From: Alteribacter aurantiacus DSM 18675
Lineage (GTDB): Bacteria > Bacillota > Bacilli > Bacillales > Salisediminibacteriaceae
Reading direction: 5' to 3'
DNA: 64,000 bases
Assembly (NCBI RefSeq): GCF_000429705.1
Contig: NZ_KE386941.1
Span: 744,001-808,000 of the forward strand
Below the pieces are notes generated by a model, which was not told the DNA's origin, did no database searches, and was given only the letters and a program-made list of their open reading frames with translations. A program made the position numbers and the translations under genes. Below, one piece after another: positions 7,603-15,759 of the stretch. Each line of letters starts with the position of its first letter. The first letter of the stretch is position 1.

Positions 7603-8463
7603 ATGAAAAAGATTAAGATTATCTTGGAAATGATAAAGTTTGAACATACCGTATTTGCTTTACCATTTGCTTTCTTGGGCGCTGTACTATCCAGCCTTTT
7701 ACTTAATGGACACTGGCCTACGATTGAACAATGGATTTGGATTACCTTAGCTATGGTAGGTGCTAGAAGTGCTGCCATGAGTTTAAATAGGTTAATTGAT
7801 GCGAAGATTGATGCTAAAAATCCACGTACTGCCGACCGAGCCATTCCTGCCGGACTATTATCTAAAGTCGAGACAGGCTTTTTTATTGCAGTTTCATTTC
7901 TGCTATTATTCTTTTCTGCTTTTCAATTAAATATGTTGGCAGTCTATTTGTTACCATTAGCAGTCTTTTTTCTTGTTATCTATTCTTACACGAAAAGATT
8001 TACATACCTATGCCATGTTGTTTTAGGTATTACAATTGGAATCGCCCCCCTTGGTGGATGGGTAGGAGCCACGGGAACATTAACGTGGGAAGCGATTGCA
8101 TTGTTTTTGGCTGTAGCCCTATGGACTGCAGGATTTGATATCATTTACGCAACACAAGATGCGGATTATGACCGCGAAGTGGGGCTACACTCCATTCCTA
8201 GTCACTTCGGTATTCGTAAAGCACTTATGATAGCAAAAGGATTCCATGTGTTAAGTTTTATTGCCATGATTGTTTTATACCTTATTACACCTTTAGGCTG
8301 GTTCTATTTAATCGGCGTTGTGATCTCCGGTGGTATTATGGTTTATGAGCATTCGATCGTAAGCGCTGACGATTTATCGCGAGTGAATGTTGCTTTTTTC
8401 ACTATGAATGGTGTGATTAGTTTATTATTGCTTTTCTTTACGATTGGAGATTTACTAATATGA
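7603..8463 (+). CDS. mqnP: UbiA-family prenyltransferase of the futalosine menaquinone pathway (MqnP type)
   Basis: A 286-residue integral membrane protein with about eight hydrophobic spans. It has the two Asp-rich UbiA motifs: NRLIDAKIDAKNPRT from residue 62, and YATQDADYDREVG later in the chain. These bind Mg-prenyl diphosphate. UbiA members with this NRxxD form, next to ubiX-like and mqnA genes, are assigned as prenyltransferases of the futalosine route (known from the family). MenA, the classic DHNA prenyltransferase, is a less likely alternative given the neighbours. AAGGGG lies before the ATG. Its end overlaps the next gene (ATGA). Confidence 0.82.
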   Translation: MKKIKIILEMIKFEHTVFALPFAFLGAVLSSLLLNGHWPTIEQWIWITLAMVGARSAAMSLNRLIDAKIDAKNPRTADRAIPAGLLSKVETGFFIAVSFLLLFFSAFQLNMLAVYLLPLAVFFLVIYSYTKRFTYLCHVVLGITIGIAPLGGWVGATGTLTWEAIALFLAVALWTAGFDIIYATQDADYDREVGLHSIPSHFGIRKALMIAKGFHVLSFIAMIVLYLITPLGWFYLIGVVISGGIMVYEHSIVSADDLSRVNVAFFTMNGVISLLLLFFTIGDLLI

Positions 8464-9053
8464 ATACAAAACGTATTTTTACAGTCGGAATAACAGGTGC
8501 TAGCGGAGCCGTGTATGGTGTTAGATTTGTGAATACTCTCTTACGAGCCGGTCATCGGGTCCATTTGATTATTAGCCAAGCTGGTTGGCAAGTGTTTTAC
8601 CACGAGTTGGAAGAAGACACGTCGGACCGAAACGCGTGTCTCGAGCGGTTATTTGAAACCGACAAAGATTTGCACATCCACTCACTGCAAGATTTTTCTG
8701 CGCCTATTGCGAGTGGTTCTTATCAAAATGATGGCATGATCATCATCCCTTGTTCAATGGGTACATTGGCAAAAATTTCTCAAGGGATCTCGAGTAACCT
8801 TTTAGAGCGGACAGCGGATGTGATGTTAAAAGAGAGAAGACCTCTCATCATCGTCCCGAGAGAAACACCGCTTCACTCTATTCATTTAGGGAACATGAAA
8901 ACGATCGGGGACATGGGGGGAACAATCGTTCCTGCGATGCCAGGCTTTTATCATATGCCTAAAACAATGGATGACTTGATAAACTTTGTAGTCGGGAAAG
9001 TCCTCGATCAGCTCGATGTGGATCATGATTTATTTACACGGTGGGGGGAGTAA
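8460..9053 (+). CDS. mqnM: UbiX-family flavin prenyltransferase (MqnM type)
   Basis: A 197-residue flavoprotein of the UbiX/Pad1 family: GITGASGAVYG at residues 10-20 binds FMN, with IIIPCSMGTLAKIS and the PLHSIHLGNM loop further on. UbiX enzymes make prenylated FMN, the cofactor of UbiD-type decarboxylases. In the futalosine pathway the partner decarboxylase (MqnL) acts on the prenylated naphthoate; no ubiD/mqnL gene is in this window. It overlaps mqnP by ATGA and precedes mqnA by three bases, implying coupled translation. Confidence 0.85.
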   Translation: MNTKRIFTVGITGASGAVYGVRFVNTLLRAGHRVHLIISQAGWQVFYHELEEDTSDRNACLERLFETDKDLHIHSLQDFSAPIASGSYQNDGMIIIPCSMGTLAKISQGISSNLLERTADVMLKERRPLIIVPRETPLHSIHLGNMKTIGDMGGTIVPAMPGFYHMPKTMDDLINFVVGKVLDQLDVDHDLFTRWGE

Positions 9054-9056
9054 CAG

Positions 9057-9914
9057 ATGTCGCTAGTAATAGGAGAGATCTCGTATACAAATATCCTGCC
9101 GATTTTTTATTACGTGAATCGTGAGGAACTTATACAGAGGGGATGTTCGTTTGTACCTAAAGTCCCTTCTGAATTAAACCGTGCGATGAAGGCAGGGACG
9201 GTGGATATCGGTGGGATTTCCTCTTTTGCTTATGCAGAAAACAAGGACGATTATAAGCTCCTGCCAAACCTGTCTGTCTCATCCCCAAAAAGTGTAGGTT
9301 CAATTTTTCTGTTTTCCAAAGTGCCGATTCACAAACTGGACAATAAAGTGGTGGCGCTTACTTCAAGTTCGGCAACATCAGTAAACTTATTGAAGATCAT
9401 CCTCGGCTCTTTCTTGGAATTGAATGTGGATTATGTGACCATGGACCCGGACTATAATAAAATGATTCAACAACATGATGCCTGCCTTCTCATTGGTGAT
9501 GACGCGATTCGTACATGTTGGGCCCAAAAAGAAGACATTTACCGATATGATTTGGGCAAACTGTGGAACGATCAAACCGGTTATCCTATGACATACGCAG
9601 TAGTAGCAGCAAGGTCTGAATCCCTTTTAAAAAACGAACGATTGGTGTCTGACCTTTATGAGCAAATGGTAAAAAGTAAGGGGCGTTCAAAGAGGGACCA
9701 CTATAAAGGGATGATCACGTCAATACAAAGACAATTGGGTGGTTCAGCGACGTTTTGGCACCATTATTTCGCCGGTTTAAACCATGATCTTTCCGCTCGA
9801 CACATTGAAGGGTTACTCCGTTACTATGATTATGCATATAATATGGGGCTCATTGATAGCCCGGTTAACAATCTTTCATTATGGCAAGGTGCAACAGATT
9901 GGAAGTCCGTGTAG
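9057..9914 (+). CDS. mqnA: Chorismate dehydratase
   Basis: A 285-residue MqnA-family protein with a periplasmic-binding-protein-like fold: GEISYTNILPIFY at the N-terminus, DIGGISSFAYAE, and ACLLIGDDAIR in the second lobe. These are the regions forming the active-site cleft. It converts chorismate to 3-enolpyruvylbenzoate, the first committed step of futalosine menaquinone synthesis. B. subtilis lacks it and uses MenF/D/H/C/E/B. It sits between the mqnM and hepT genes, which marks this operon as menaquinone-dedicated. Chorismate is supplied by the aro operon from 12832. Confidence 0.9.
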   Translation: MSLVIGEISYTNILPIFYYVNREELIQRGCSFVPKVPSELNRAMKAGTVDIGGISSFAYAENKDDYKLLPNLSVSSPKSVGSIFLFSKVPIHKLDNKVVALTSSSATSVNLLKIILGSFLELNVDYVTMDPDYNKMIQQHDACLLIGDDAIRTCWAQKEDIYRYDLGKLWNDQTGYPMTYAVVAARSESLLKNERLVSDLYEQMVKSKGRSKRDHYKGMITSIQRQLGGSATFWHHYFAGLNHDLSARHIEGLLRYYDYAYNMGLIDSPVNNLSLWQGATDWKSV

Positions 9915-9927
9915 GTAGGTGGAAGCA

Positions 9928-10899
9928 ATGAAACTAACTGAAATTTATTGGCATTTACGAAATGATATATCTGTCATTGAAAAAGAACTGGAACAAAATA
10001 TTGGTGCGAAACACCCAATTTTAAAAGAAGCTTCCACAAACCTTTTAAAAGCAGGCGGAAAAAGGATTCGTCCAGTGTTTGTGCTTTTGGCAGGACAATT
10101 TGGGGACTACGAGTTAAATGAAATTAAAAATGTGGCGGTTCCCCTCGAACTTATTCATATGGCATCTCTTGTTCACGATGATGTGATTGATAATGCCGAG
10201 CTTAGACGAGGCAAGAAAACAATAAAGTCGAAATGGGATAACCGGGTGGCCATGTATACAGGAGATTTCATGTTTGCCAGAGCTGTGGAGTTAGCAGCTA
10301 ACAGCAAAAATAATGAAGTCCACGATATTATCTCAGATGCAATGGTTGAGATGTGCATTGGTGAAGTAGAACAAATCCGCGACCAATACAACTGGAATCA
10401 GGGTTTACGAACGTATTTAAGGCGGATCAAGCGTAAAACGGCATTGCTAATCGCTGTTAGTTGCGAACTGGGGGCTGTTGCTGCCAATACTGATCCCGAA
10501 ACAAGAAGAAAGCTTAAGATGTTCGGGCACTATGTTGGTATGGCCTTTCAAGTAACCGATGATATTCTCGACTTTGTTGGTACTGAGAAAGAATTGGGCA
10601 AACCAGCAGGAAGCGACCTCAAACAAGGCAACGTTACATTACCTGCACTTTATGCGATGGAAAAGGAACCAAGCTTAAAAACAAGGATCATAGCCACGGT
10701 GAAAGAAAATGATCTTGGAGCCACTGAAATCGAATCGATTATCTCGGCTATTAAGAAAACGGGAGCAATTGCTTATTCGAAGCAATTTTCAGATCGTTAT
10801 TTAGAAAAAGCAAGACATTCACTTGCAGACTTGCCGGATATTCATGCTAAAACCGCTTTATTACAAATTGCCGATTACATAGGAAGTCGAAAGTTTTAA
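9928..10899 (+). CDS. hepT: Heptaprenyl diphosphate synthase, component II
   Basis: A 323-residue trans-polyprenyl diphosphate synthase: first Asp-rich motif DDVID at residues 84-88 (HDDVIDNAELRRG), second DDILD at 211-215, plus GGKRIRP near residue 43 for IPP binding. It is the catalytic partner of HepS. ATG 9928 has AGGTGG five bases upstream; an in-frame GTG at 9919 is less well placed. The tail IADYIGSRKF matches the Bacillus HepT end. Last gene of the operon, followed by a terminator. Confidence 0.95.
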   Translation: MKLTEIYWHLRNDISVIEKELEQNIGAKHPILKEASTNLLKAGGKRIRPVFVLLAGQFGDYELNEIKNVAVPLELIHMASLVHDDVIDNAELRRGKKTIKSKWDNRVAMYTGDFMFARAVELAANSKNNEVHDIISDAMVEMCIGEVEQIRDQYNWNQGLRTYLRRIKRKTALLIAVSCELGAVAANTDPETRRKLKMFGHYVGMAFQVTDDILDFVGTEKELGKPAGSDLKQGNVTLPALYAMEKEPSLKTRIIATVKENDLGATEIESIISAIKKTGAIAYSKQFSDRYLEKARHSLADLPDIHAKTALLQIADYIGSRKF

Positions 10900-10904
10900 C
10901 ATAC

Positions 10905-10967
10905 AAAGCCCCGAAAGATTTTAGAATGCATTGAAACTGCCTTCACTTTATCTTTCGAGGGCTTTTT
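10905..10967 (+). terminator. Intrinsic terminator after hepT
   Basis: AAAGCCCCGAAAGAT pairs with ATCTTTCGAGGGCTTT across a loop of about 30 bases, then a short T run. Confidence 0.75.
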
Positions 10968-10993
10968 ATATTATAAAAGAAAGTGAGTATTAG

Positions 10994-11201
10994 ATAACCT
11001 TGTCAGCTATATAAAGTGCCGTATCATTTTCATTGGCAAGCAACGACGAGCATTTACATTGTGAGTCCTCTGCAGTTGCTTCGACCCAGAGCACTACGGA
11101 GCATGACCTGCAAAGGGAGAAGCAGGTGTTCCTACTGGCTCCCCTTTCCTACGCGGAAAGGAGCGGATAGCGTGAAAGCCTTGTACACTGAGGCAAGGTA
11201 T
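10994..11201 (+). repeat. Interspersed GC-rich repeat, second type (copy E)
   Basis: Intergenic stretch of higher GC than its surroundings containing CGAGCATTTAC, GTTGCTTCGAC, CACTACGGAGCATG and CGCGGAAAGG. The first blocks recur in the same order inside copy A at about 4577-4670. The ends are loosely inverse (ATAACCTTG near 10995; CAAGGTAT near 11194). Frames across it look like chance. It fills most of the hepT-ndk gap (10900-11384). Confidence 0.55.
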
Positions 11202-11312
11202 ATTCTTAAAAGATAGCGTTTCTTCCAAACCTGCTCTGTAGTTATGATAGCAGTTGATCCTGTACAAATCGAAACCACCACACACAATTTGTAAACGATT
11301 ACAAAATTACTA

Positions 11313-11341
11313 TTGTGAAATATGTGATAATTTGCTATACT
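11313..11341 (+). promoter_or_regulatory. Sigma-A promoter for ndk
   Basis: TTGTGA (11313-11318), 17-bp spacer, TATACT (11336-11341). It lies 43 bases upstream of the ndk ATG. Confidence 0.65.
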
Positions 11342-11384
11342 CAAAAAGGTTTGAAATACATACATAATATGTGGAGGTATGAAT

Positions 11385-11828
11385 ATGGAACGCACTTTTT
11401 TGATGGTAAAGCCAGACGGAGTACAACGTAACTTGACAGGGGAAATTGTTTCACGTTTTGAAAAGAAAGGTTTTACTTTGGCGGGAGCAAAAATGTTAGC
11501 GGTTTCAAAAGACCTCGCTGAAACGCACTATGGTGAGCATAAAGAGCGCCCATTCTTCGGGGAACTTGTTGATTTCATCACTTCAGGCCCAGTTTTCGCC
11601 ATGGTTTGGGAAGGTGAAAACGTGATCTTGGAAGCGAGAAAAATGATGGGGAAAACAAATCCTTCTGAAGCGGCACCTGGAACAATCCGTGGAGACTACG
11701 GTGTCCAAATGTCTATGAACGTGATTCATGGATCGGACTCTGAGGAAAGTGCAAAAAGAGAAATCGAACTTTTCTTCCAAAAAGATGAGCTTGTCACGTA
11801 TGAAAAAACAATTAATAAATGGGTCTGA
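11385..11828 (+). CDS. ndk: Nucleoside diphosphate kinase
   Basis: A 147-residue NDK: MERTFLMVKPDGVQRNL start, phospho-histidine His115 in NVIHGSDS, GPGT-like AAPGTIRGDYG loop. It transfers the gamma phosphate from ATP to NDPs. ATG 11385 is six bases after GGAGGT; the in-frame ATG 11379 abuts that site. Monocistronic between its own promoter and a terminator. Order ndk-cheR-aroF as in B. subtilis. Confidence 0.97.
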   Translation: MERTFLMVKPDGVQRNLTGEIVSRFEKKGFTLAGAKMLAVSKDLAETHYGEHKERPFFGELVDFITSGPVFAMVWEGENVILEARKMMGKTNPSEAAPGTIRGDYGVQMSMNVIHGSDSEESAKREIELFFQKDELVTYEKTINKWV

Positions 11829-11830
11829 TG

Positions 11831-11865
11831 AAAAAGCGGAATGGCTAAGCCATTCCGCTTTTTTT
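11831..11865 (+). terminator. Intrinsic terminator after ndk
   Basis: Perfect stem GCGGAATGGC / GCCATTCCGC extended by A/T pairs, loop TAA, then T7. Confidence 0.9.
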
Positions 11866-11946
11866 AATGATCTGACTCGGAAATGCAACAATTCACGTTA
11901 TAATGGTAAAAGGACAAATAATTTTACTTTTCAGGAGACTTTAAAC

Positions 11947-12720
11947 ATGATTGAAGATGACTACACTGAATTTACATTAATGATTAAGAAAAAAACTGGA
12001 ATTGATCTGAACCAGTACAAGGAAGCTCAAATGAAGCGTCGTTTACTTTCATTGAGGCAAAAGCGAGGATTCAAAACCTTTATTGATTATGGAAATGAAA
12101 TGGGGAAGGAAAAAGCCTTATTCAATGAATTTCTTGATCGTATGACCATTAATGTAAGCGAGTTTTATCGAAACCCGGAAAGATGGGACATATTAAAAGA
12201 AAAAATCCTGCCTCAGTTACTTAAAGAAAAGAGTGAATTAAACATTTGGAGTGCAGCTTGTTCAACCGGCGAAGAGCCTTATACGCTAGCGATGATGATG
12301 AAAGAAGCAAAGATAAAAGCGAAGATATTGGCAAGTGACATTGATGAAGGGATTCTTGAGCAAGCAGCAAAAGGAGTGTACCCCGATCGTTCATTAAAAT
12401 CACTCCCAGACCTTTGGAAGAAGAAATATTTCATTGAAAACGAGTTGGGTTATGAGTGCACTACACTCGTTAAACATGCTGTGGCATTCCATCGTCATAA
12501 TCTGCTTAAGGATCCATATCCCAAACATGTTGACCTTATCGTTTGTCGGAATGTCCTCATTTATTTTACAGAAGAGGCAAAGAGCAGAATTTACAAAGAA
12601 CTTTCCGACTCCCTATCGATTGGTGGCATTTTATTTGTAGGAAGTACAGAGCAGATTTTTAATCCGAGTCAGTACAATCTAGAAAGTGCAGATACGTTCT
12701 TTTACAGAAAAATCGAATAA
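11947..12720 (+). CDS. cheR: CheR, chemoreceptor glutamate methyltransferase
   Basis: A 257-residue CheR: N-terminal all-helical domain (residues 1-75), then SAM domain with NVSEFYRNPE, IWSAACSTGEEPYTLA and ASDIDEGILEQAAKG. VCRNVLIYF is near residue 200. It methylates glutamates on methyl-accepting chemotaxis proteins. ATG 11947 follows CAGGAGA; a longer open frame upstream overlaps ndk and is not used. The organism is therefore probably motile and chemotactic. Confidence 0.95.
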   Translation: MIEDDYTEFTLMIKKKTGIDLNQYKEAQMKRRLLSLRQKRGFKTFIDYGNEMGKEKALFNEFLDRMTINVSEFYRNPERWDILKEKILPQLLKEKSELNIWSAACSTGEEPYTLAMMMKEAKIKAKILASDIDEGILEQAAKGVYPDRSLKSLPDLWKKKYFIENELGYECTTLVKHAVAFHRHNLLKDPYPKHVDLIVCRNVLIYFTEEAKSRIYKELSDSLSIGGILFVGSTEQIFNPSQYNLESADTFFYRKIE

Positions 12721-12831
12721 AGTAAAAAAAGTTCTTCACTTATTGTTGAAATTTTTTCTCGTTTAAGCCACAATGTAAAATAAGATTTAAAAACAGTTTA
12801 ATACATAAAAGCGCTAAAGGAGTGTCGCCTA

Positions 12832-14007
12832 ATGAGATTCTTAACAGCAGGGGAGTCCCATGGTCCCCAATTAACAGCTATTATTGAAGGGGTACCAAGC
12901 CATCTACCCCTAACGCAAGAGGATATCAATCGTCATCTTCAACGTAGACAAAAAGGTCATGGAAGAGGGCGACGGATGCAGATAGAAAAAGATCAAGTTC
13001 AAATTAAAAGTGGTGTGAGACACGGTAAAACCACTGGTGCACCGATTACGCTGGTTGTCGAAAACAACGACTGGAAACACTGGACAAAAATTATGGGCGC
13101 AGATCCCATTTCAGAAGATGAAGAAAAAGAGATGAAACGTACGATTACTCGTCCTCGCCCAGGGCATGCAGATTTAAACGGTGCGATCAAATACGAGCAT
13201 CGCGATATGCGAAATGTCTTAGAGCGTTCATCAGCTCGTGAGACGACCATTCGAGTAGCGGTAGGTGCGGTAGCTCAAAAGATCCTAAGTGAATTTGGAA
13301 TTGAGGTTGCAGGTTATGTCAGAGAAATCGGCGGGATTGTAAGTGAAGCAACGCCAGAAGGATTGTCTGTAAAAGAGATCCTATCTAAAACCGAAGATTC
13401 TCCAGTAAGGTGTTTGGATAAAACGGCAGAACAAAAAATGATGAATGCCATTGATGAGGCAAAGAAAAACGGTGACTCCATTGGTGGTGTAGTGGAAGTA
13501 GTTGCTACAGGACTTCCATCAGGGCTTGGCTCACACGTTCATTACGACAAGAAGCTTGATGCAAAAATTGCTCAAAGCGTGATGAGTATTAATGCCTTTA
13601 AAGGCGTCGAGTTCGGCCTCGGGTTTGAAGCAGCAAGGAAGCCTGGAAGTGAAGTGCATGATGAGATTGCTTATGACAGTGAAAGAGGTTATTACAGGTT
13701 ATCGAATCGCCTTGGAGGATTTGAAGGCGGAATGACTACAGGAATGCCTGTGGTGGTTAAAGGCGTGATGAAACCTATACCAACCCTTTACAAACCTCTA
13801 AGAAGTGTAGATATTGATACAAAAGAGCCGTTTGAAGCGAGTATTGAACGTTCCGATAGTTGCGCTGTACCAGCAGCTGCCGTTGTATGTGAACACGCAG
13901 TAAGCTTTGAACTTGCAAAAGGGTTCCTCGAAAAATTTGGTTCTGATTCTATGAACGATGTGAGAAAGGCATACGAAGCGTACTCGAAAAAAGCGAGGGA
14001 GTTTTAA
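12832..14007 (+). CDS. aroF: Chorismate synthase
   Basis: A 391-residue chorismate synthase (aroF in Bacillus naming, AroC in E. coli). It starts MRFLTAGESHGPQL and has GHGRGRRM, RPGHADLNGAIKY, RSSARETTIRVAVGA and RSDSCAVPAAAVV, all family signatures around the FMN/EPSP site. It converts 5-enolpyruvylshikimate-3-phosphate to chorismate. AAGGAGTG precedes the ATG. First gene of the aromatic supra-operon; its TAA overlaps the aroB ATG by one base. Confidence 0.97.
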   Translation: MRFLTAGESHGPQLTAIIEGVPSHLPLTQEDINRHLQRRQKGHGRGRRMQIEKDQVQIKSGVRHGKTTGAPITLVVENNDWKHWTKIMGADPISEDEEKEMKRTITRPRPGHADLNGAIKYEHRDMRNVLERSSARETTIRVAVGAVAQKILSEFGIEVAGYVREIGGIVSEATPEGLSVKEILSKTEDSPVRCLDKTAEQKMMNAIDEAKKNGDSIGGVVEVVATGLPSGLGSHVHYDKKLDAKIAQSVMSINAFKGVEFGLGFEAARKPGSEVHDEIAYDSERGYYRLSNRLGGFEGGMTTGMPVVVKGVMKPIPTLYKPLRSVDIDTKEPFEASIERSDSCAVPAAAVVCEHAVSFELAKGFLEKFGSDSMNDVRKAYEAYSKKAREF

Positions 14008-15080
14008 TGAGCTTGACCTTTGACGTGAGGGCTTCCACCCATTCTTATCCGATTGTCATTGAACCGGGTGTTCGTCATCGGTTAGGAGAACGACTGGTTG
14101 ATCTTTCAAAAGAATATTCTACTTGTTTAATTATCACCGATTCGAATGTGGCAAACTTGTACCTTGATGAAGTTAAACAATCGTTTAAAGCGAACATTCT
14201 TTCCTACACCGTACCTGCAGGGGAAGGGTCGAAAGACATGAAGACCTATGAGCAGGTGTTAAGCTTTGCTCTTGAAAATGGCCTTGACCGAAATTCTCTT
14301 ATGATTGCTTTAGGTGGAGGTGTGGTCGGTGATTTGGCAGGGTTTGTAGCAGCCACATATATGAGAGGCATAGACTTTGTCCAAGTACCAACAACACTCC
14401 TTGCCCACGATAGCAGTGTGGGAGGGAAAACGGGAATTAACCTTCCAGGCGGGAAAAATATGGTTGGAGCCTTTCATGCTCCAAGAGCCGTATTTTTTGA
14501 TCCAGAAATCTTTTACTCCCTTCCACAAAAGGAGTGGAGATCCGGTCTTGCAGAAGTTCTAAAACATGGACTTATTTATGACTATTCCCTTTTTACATGG
14601 ATTGAAGAAAACGTTAGGGCGGATGAAATTCCGGATACAAAAATCCTAACACGTATTCTTGAAAGATCGATTAAAGTAAAGAAAACAATCGTTGAAGATG
14701 ATGAGAAAGAAAAAGGTGTTCGTGCATTCTTAAACTTTGGTCATACCTTAGGCCACGCCATTGAATCCGAAGCAGGTTACGGGAAATGGACCCATGGGGA
14801 AGCTGTCGTTATCGGGATGGTCTTCGCATTAAGGTTAAGTGAACGTCGTTTCAATATCAATCTTGATTCAAGAAGAATAGAGGATGTTTTTAAAAAACTT
14901 GGCTACAAAACGAACGTTCCTCATACGATGAGTACAAACAGACTAATAGAGAAAATGAAATCTGACAAAAAAGGGAATGCAGGTCGTATTCGATTCGTTT
15001 TGCTGGAGGCGTTAGAAAAGCCTTCATTAGAAATTGTTGAAGAAAATGACCTTCAAACCCTGTTGAATACGGAGGGATAA
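14007..15080 (+). CDS. aroB: 3-dehydroquinate synthase
   Basis: A 357-residue dehydroquinate synthase: GGGVVGDLAGFVAATYMRG (NAD site), DSSVGGKTGINL, KHGLIYD, and the metal ligands in NFGHTLGHAIE and WTHGEAV. It cyclises DAHP to 3-dehydroquinate in the shikimate pathway. Overlaps aroF by one base (TAATG) and ends one base before aroH. Confidence 0.97.
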   Translation: MSLTFDVRASTHSYPIVIEPGVRHRLGERLVDLSKEYSTCLIITDSNVANLYLDEVKQSFKANILSYTVPAGEGSKDMKTYEQVLSFALENGLDRNSLMIALGGGVVGDLAGFVAATYMRGIDFVQVPTTLLAHDSSVGGKTGINLPGGKNMVGAFHAPRAVFFDPEIFYSLPQKEWRSGLAEVLKHGLIYDYSLFTWIEENVRADEIPDTKILTRILERSIKVKKTIVEDDEKEKGVRAFLNFGHTLGHAIESEAGYGKWTHGEAVVIGMVFALRLSERRFNINLDSRRIEDVFKKLGYKTNVPHTMSTNRLIEKMKSDKKGNAGRIRFVLLEALEKPSLEIVEENDLQTLLNTEG

Positions 15081-15081
15081 A

Positions 15082-15468
15082 ATGATTCGTGGGATCAGAG
15101 GAGCTGCAACAGTAAACGAAAACGAGTCCGAACAAATACTTACTGTAACAAGATCATTAATATCTGACATCGTTAAAAAAAATAACGTGCACCCAGAGGA
15201 AATTAGTCATATATGGATTACAGTTAGTCCTGATTTAGACGCAACATTTCCAGCCAGAGCTTTAAGGGACCTTGATGGCTTTGATCGTGTCCCTGTCATG
15301 TGTGCTCAGGAGATCCCGGTAGATGGAGGCCTTGAAAAGTGTATCCGAATGATGGTTACAGCCGAAACCGAGCTATCCCAAAGAGAAGTGAAGCACATTT
15401 ATTCAGGTGAAGCTGTTAAATTACGCCCGGACTTAGTGGACGAATCCAAACCGTTGACAAACGGGTAG
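15082..15468 (+). CDS. aroH: Chorismate mutase, AroH type
   Basis: A 128-residue monofunctional chorismate mutase of the trimeric AroH fold: MIRGIRGAATV start, FPARALRDLDGF and VPVMCAQEIPVDGGLEKCIR (active-site Arg and Cys), LRPDL near the end. It converts chorismate to prephenate for Phe/Tyr. The trp promoter overlaps its last codons. Confidence 0.96.
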   Translation: MIRGIRGAATVNENESEQILTVTRSLISDIVKKNNVHPEEISHIWITVSPDLDATFPARALRDLDGFDRVPVMCAQEIPVDGGLEKCIRMMVTAETELSQREVKHIYSGEAVKLRPDLVDESKPLTNG

Positions 15469-15483
15469 GACTTGAGCTAAGAT
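15454..15483 (+). promoter_or_regulatory. trp operon promoter within the end of aroH
   Basis: Perfect -35 TTGACA (15454-15459), 18-bp spacer and -10 TAAGAT (15478-15483), overlapping the aroH stop. It would start the trp leader near 15490, giving a leader of about 270 nt. B. subtilis has an equivalent internal promoter before trpE. Confidence 0.7.
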
Positions 15484-15494
15484 ATCAGATAAGT

Positions 15495-15680
15495 TAGTTA
15501 GAAGAGATGAGAGCAACACTAGAGTGCACGACAAGAGACGTTAGAGTAGAGACAAGTTGAGAAGAGATGAGATGGAGCAGAGGAGAGCAGAGCAGAGGAT
15601 AACGTATTGTCCGTGGGACAAATCTATTTTTTACGTTTACGAACCTCACACCTGCTAGATAAATCTGGCAGGTGTTTTTT
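15495..15680 (+). promoter_or_regulatory. TRAP-binding trp leader with attenuator
   Basis: Between aroH and trpE lies a purine-rich array of (G/U)AG triplets. Eleven well-spaced ones start at 15535, 15542, 15547, 15559, 15564, 15569, 15575, 15580, 15585, 15590 and 15595. The last eight have an almost perfect 5-base period. More triplets precede it (15495-15522). It is followed by an intrinsic terminator at 15648-15680. TRAP with tryptophan would bind the array and favour the terminator; without tryptophan the array would pair into an antiterminator. I did not resolve the antiterminator stem. Confidence 0.9.
15648..15680 (+). terminator. trp leader attenuator terminator
   Basis: ACACCTGC / GCAGGTGT stem, extendable by TAGAT / ATCTG with one wobble pair, followed by T6. 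Lies 80 bases before the trpE start. Confidence 0.85.
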
Positions 15681-15759
15681 GATTGCAAAATAGAACGTAC
15701 GTTCCTCCCTTACCCTTCATGCTTCAATCATACTTTTTACCAAATCAGAGGTGAGAAAC

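Noticed and set aside
11016..11216. Open frames on both strands in the hepT-ndk gap
   Set aside because: They overlap repeat copy E; composition is unlike neighbouring genes and starts have no RBS.
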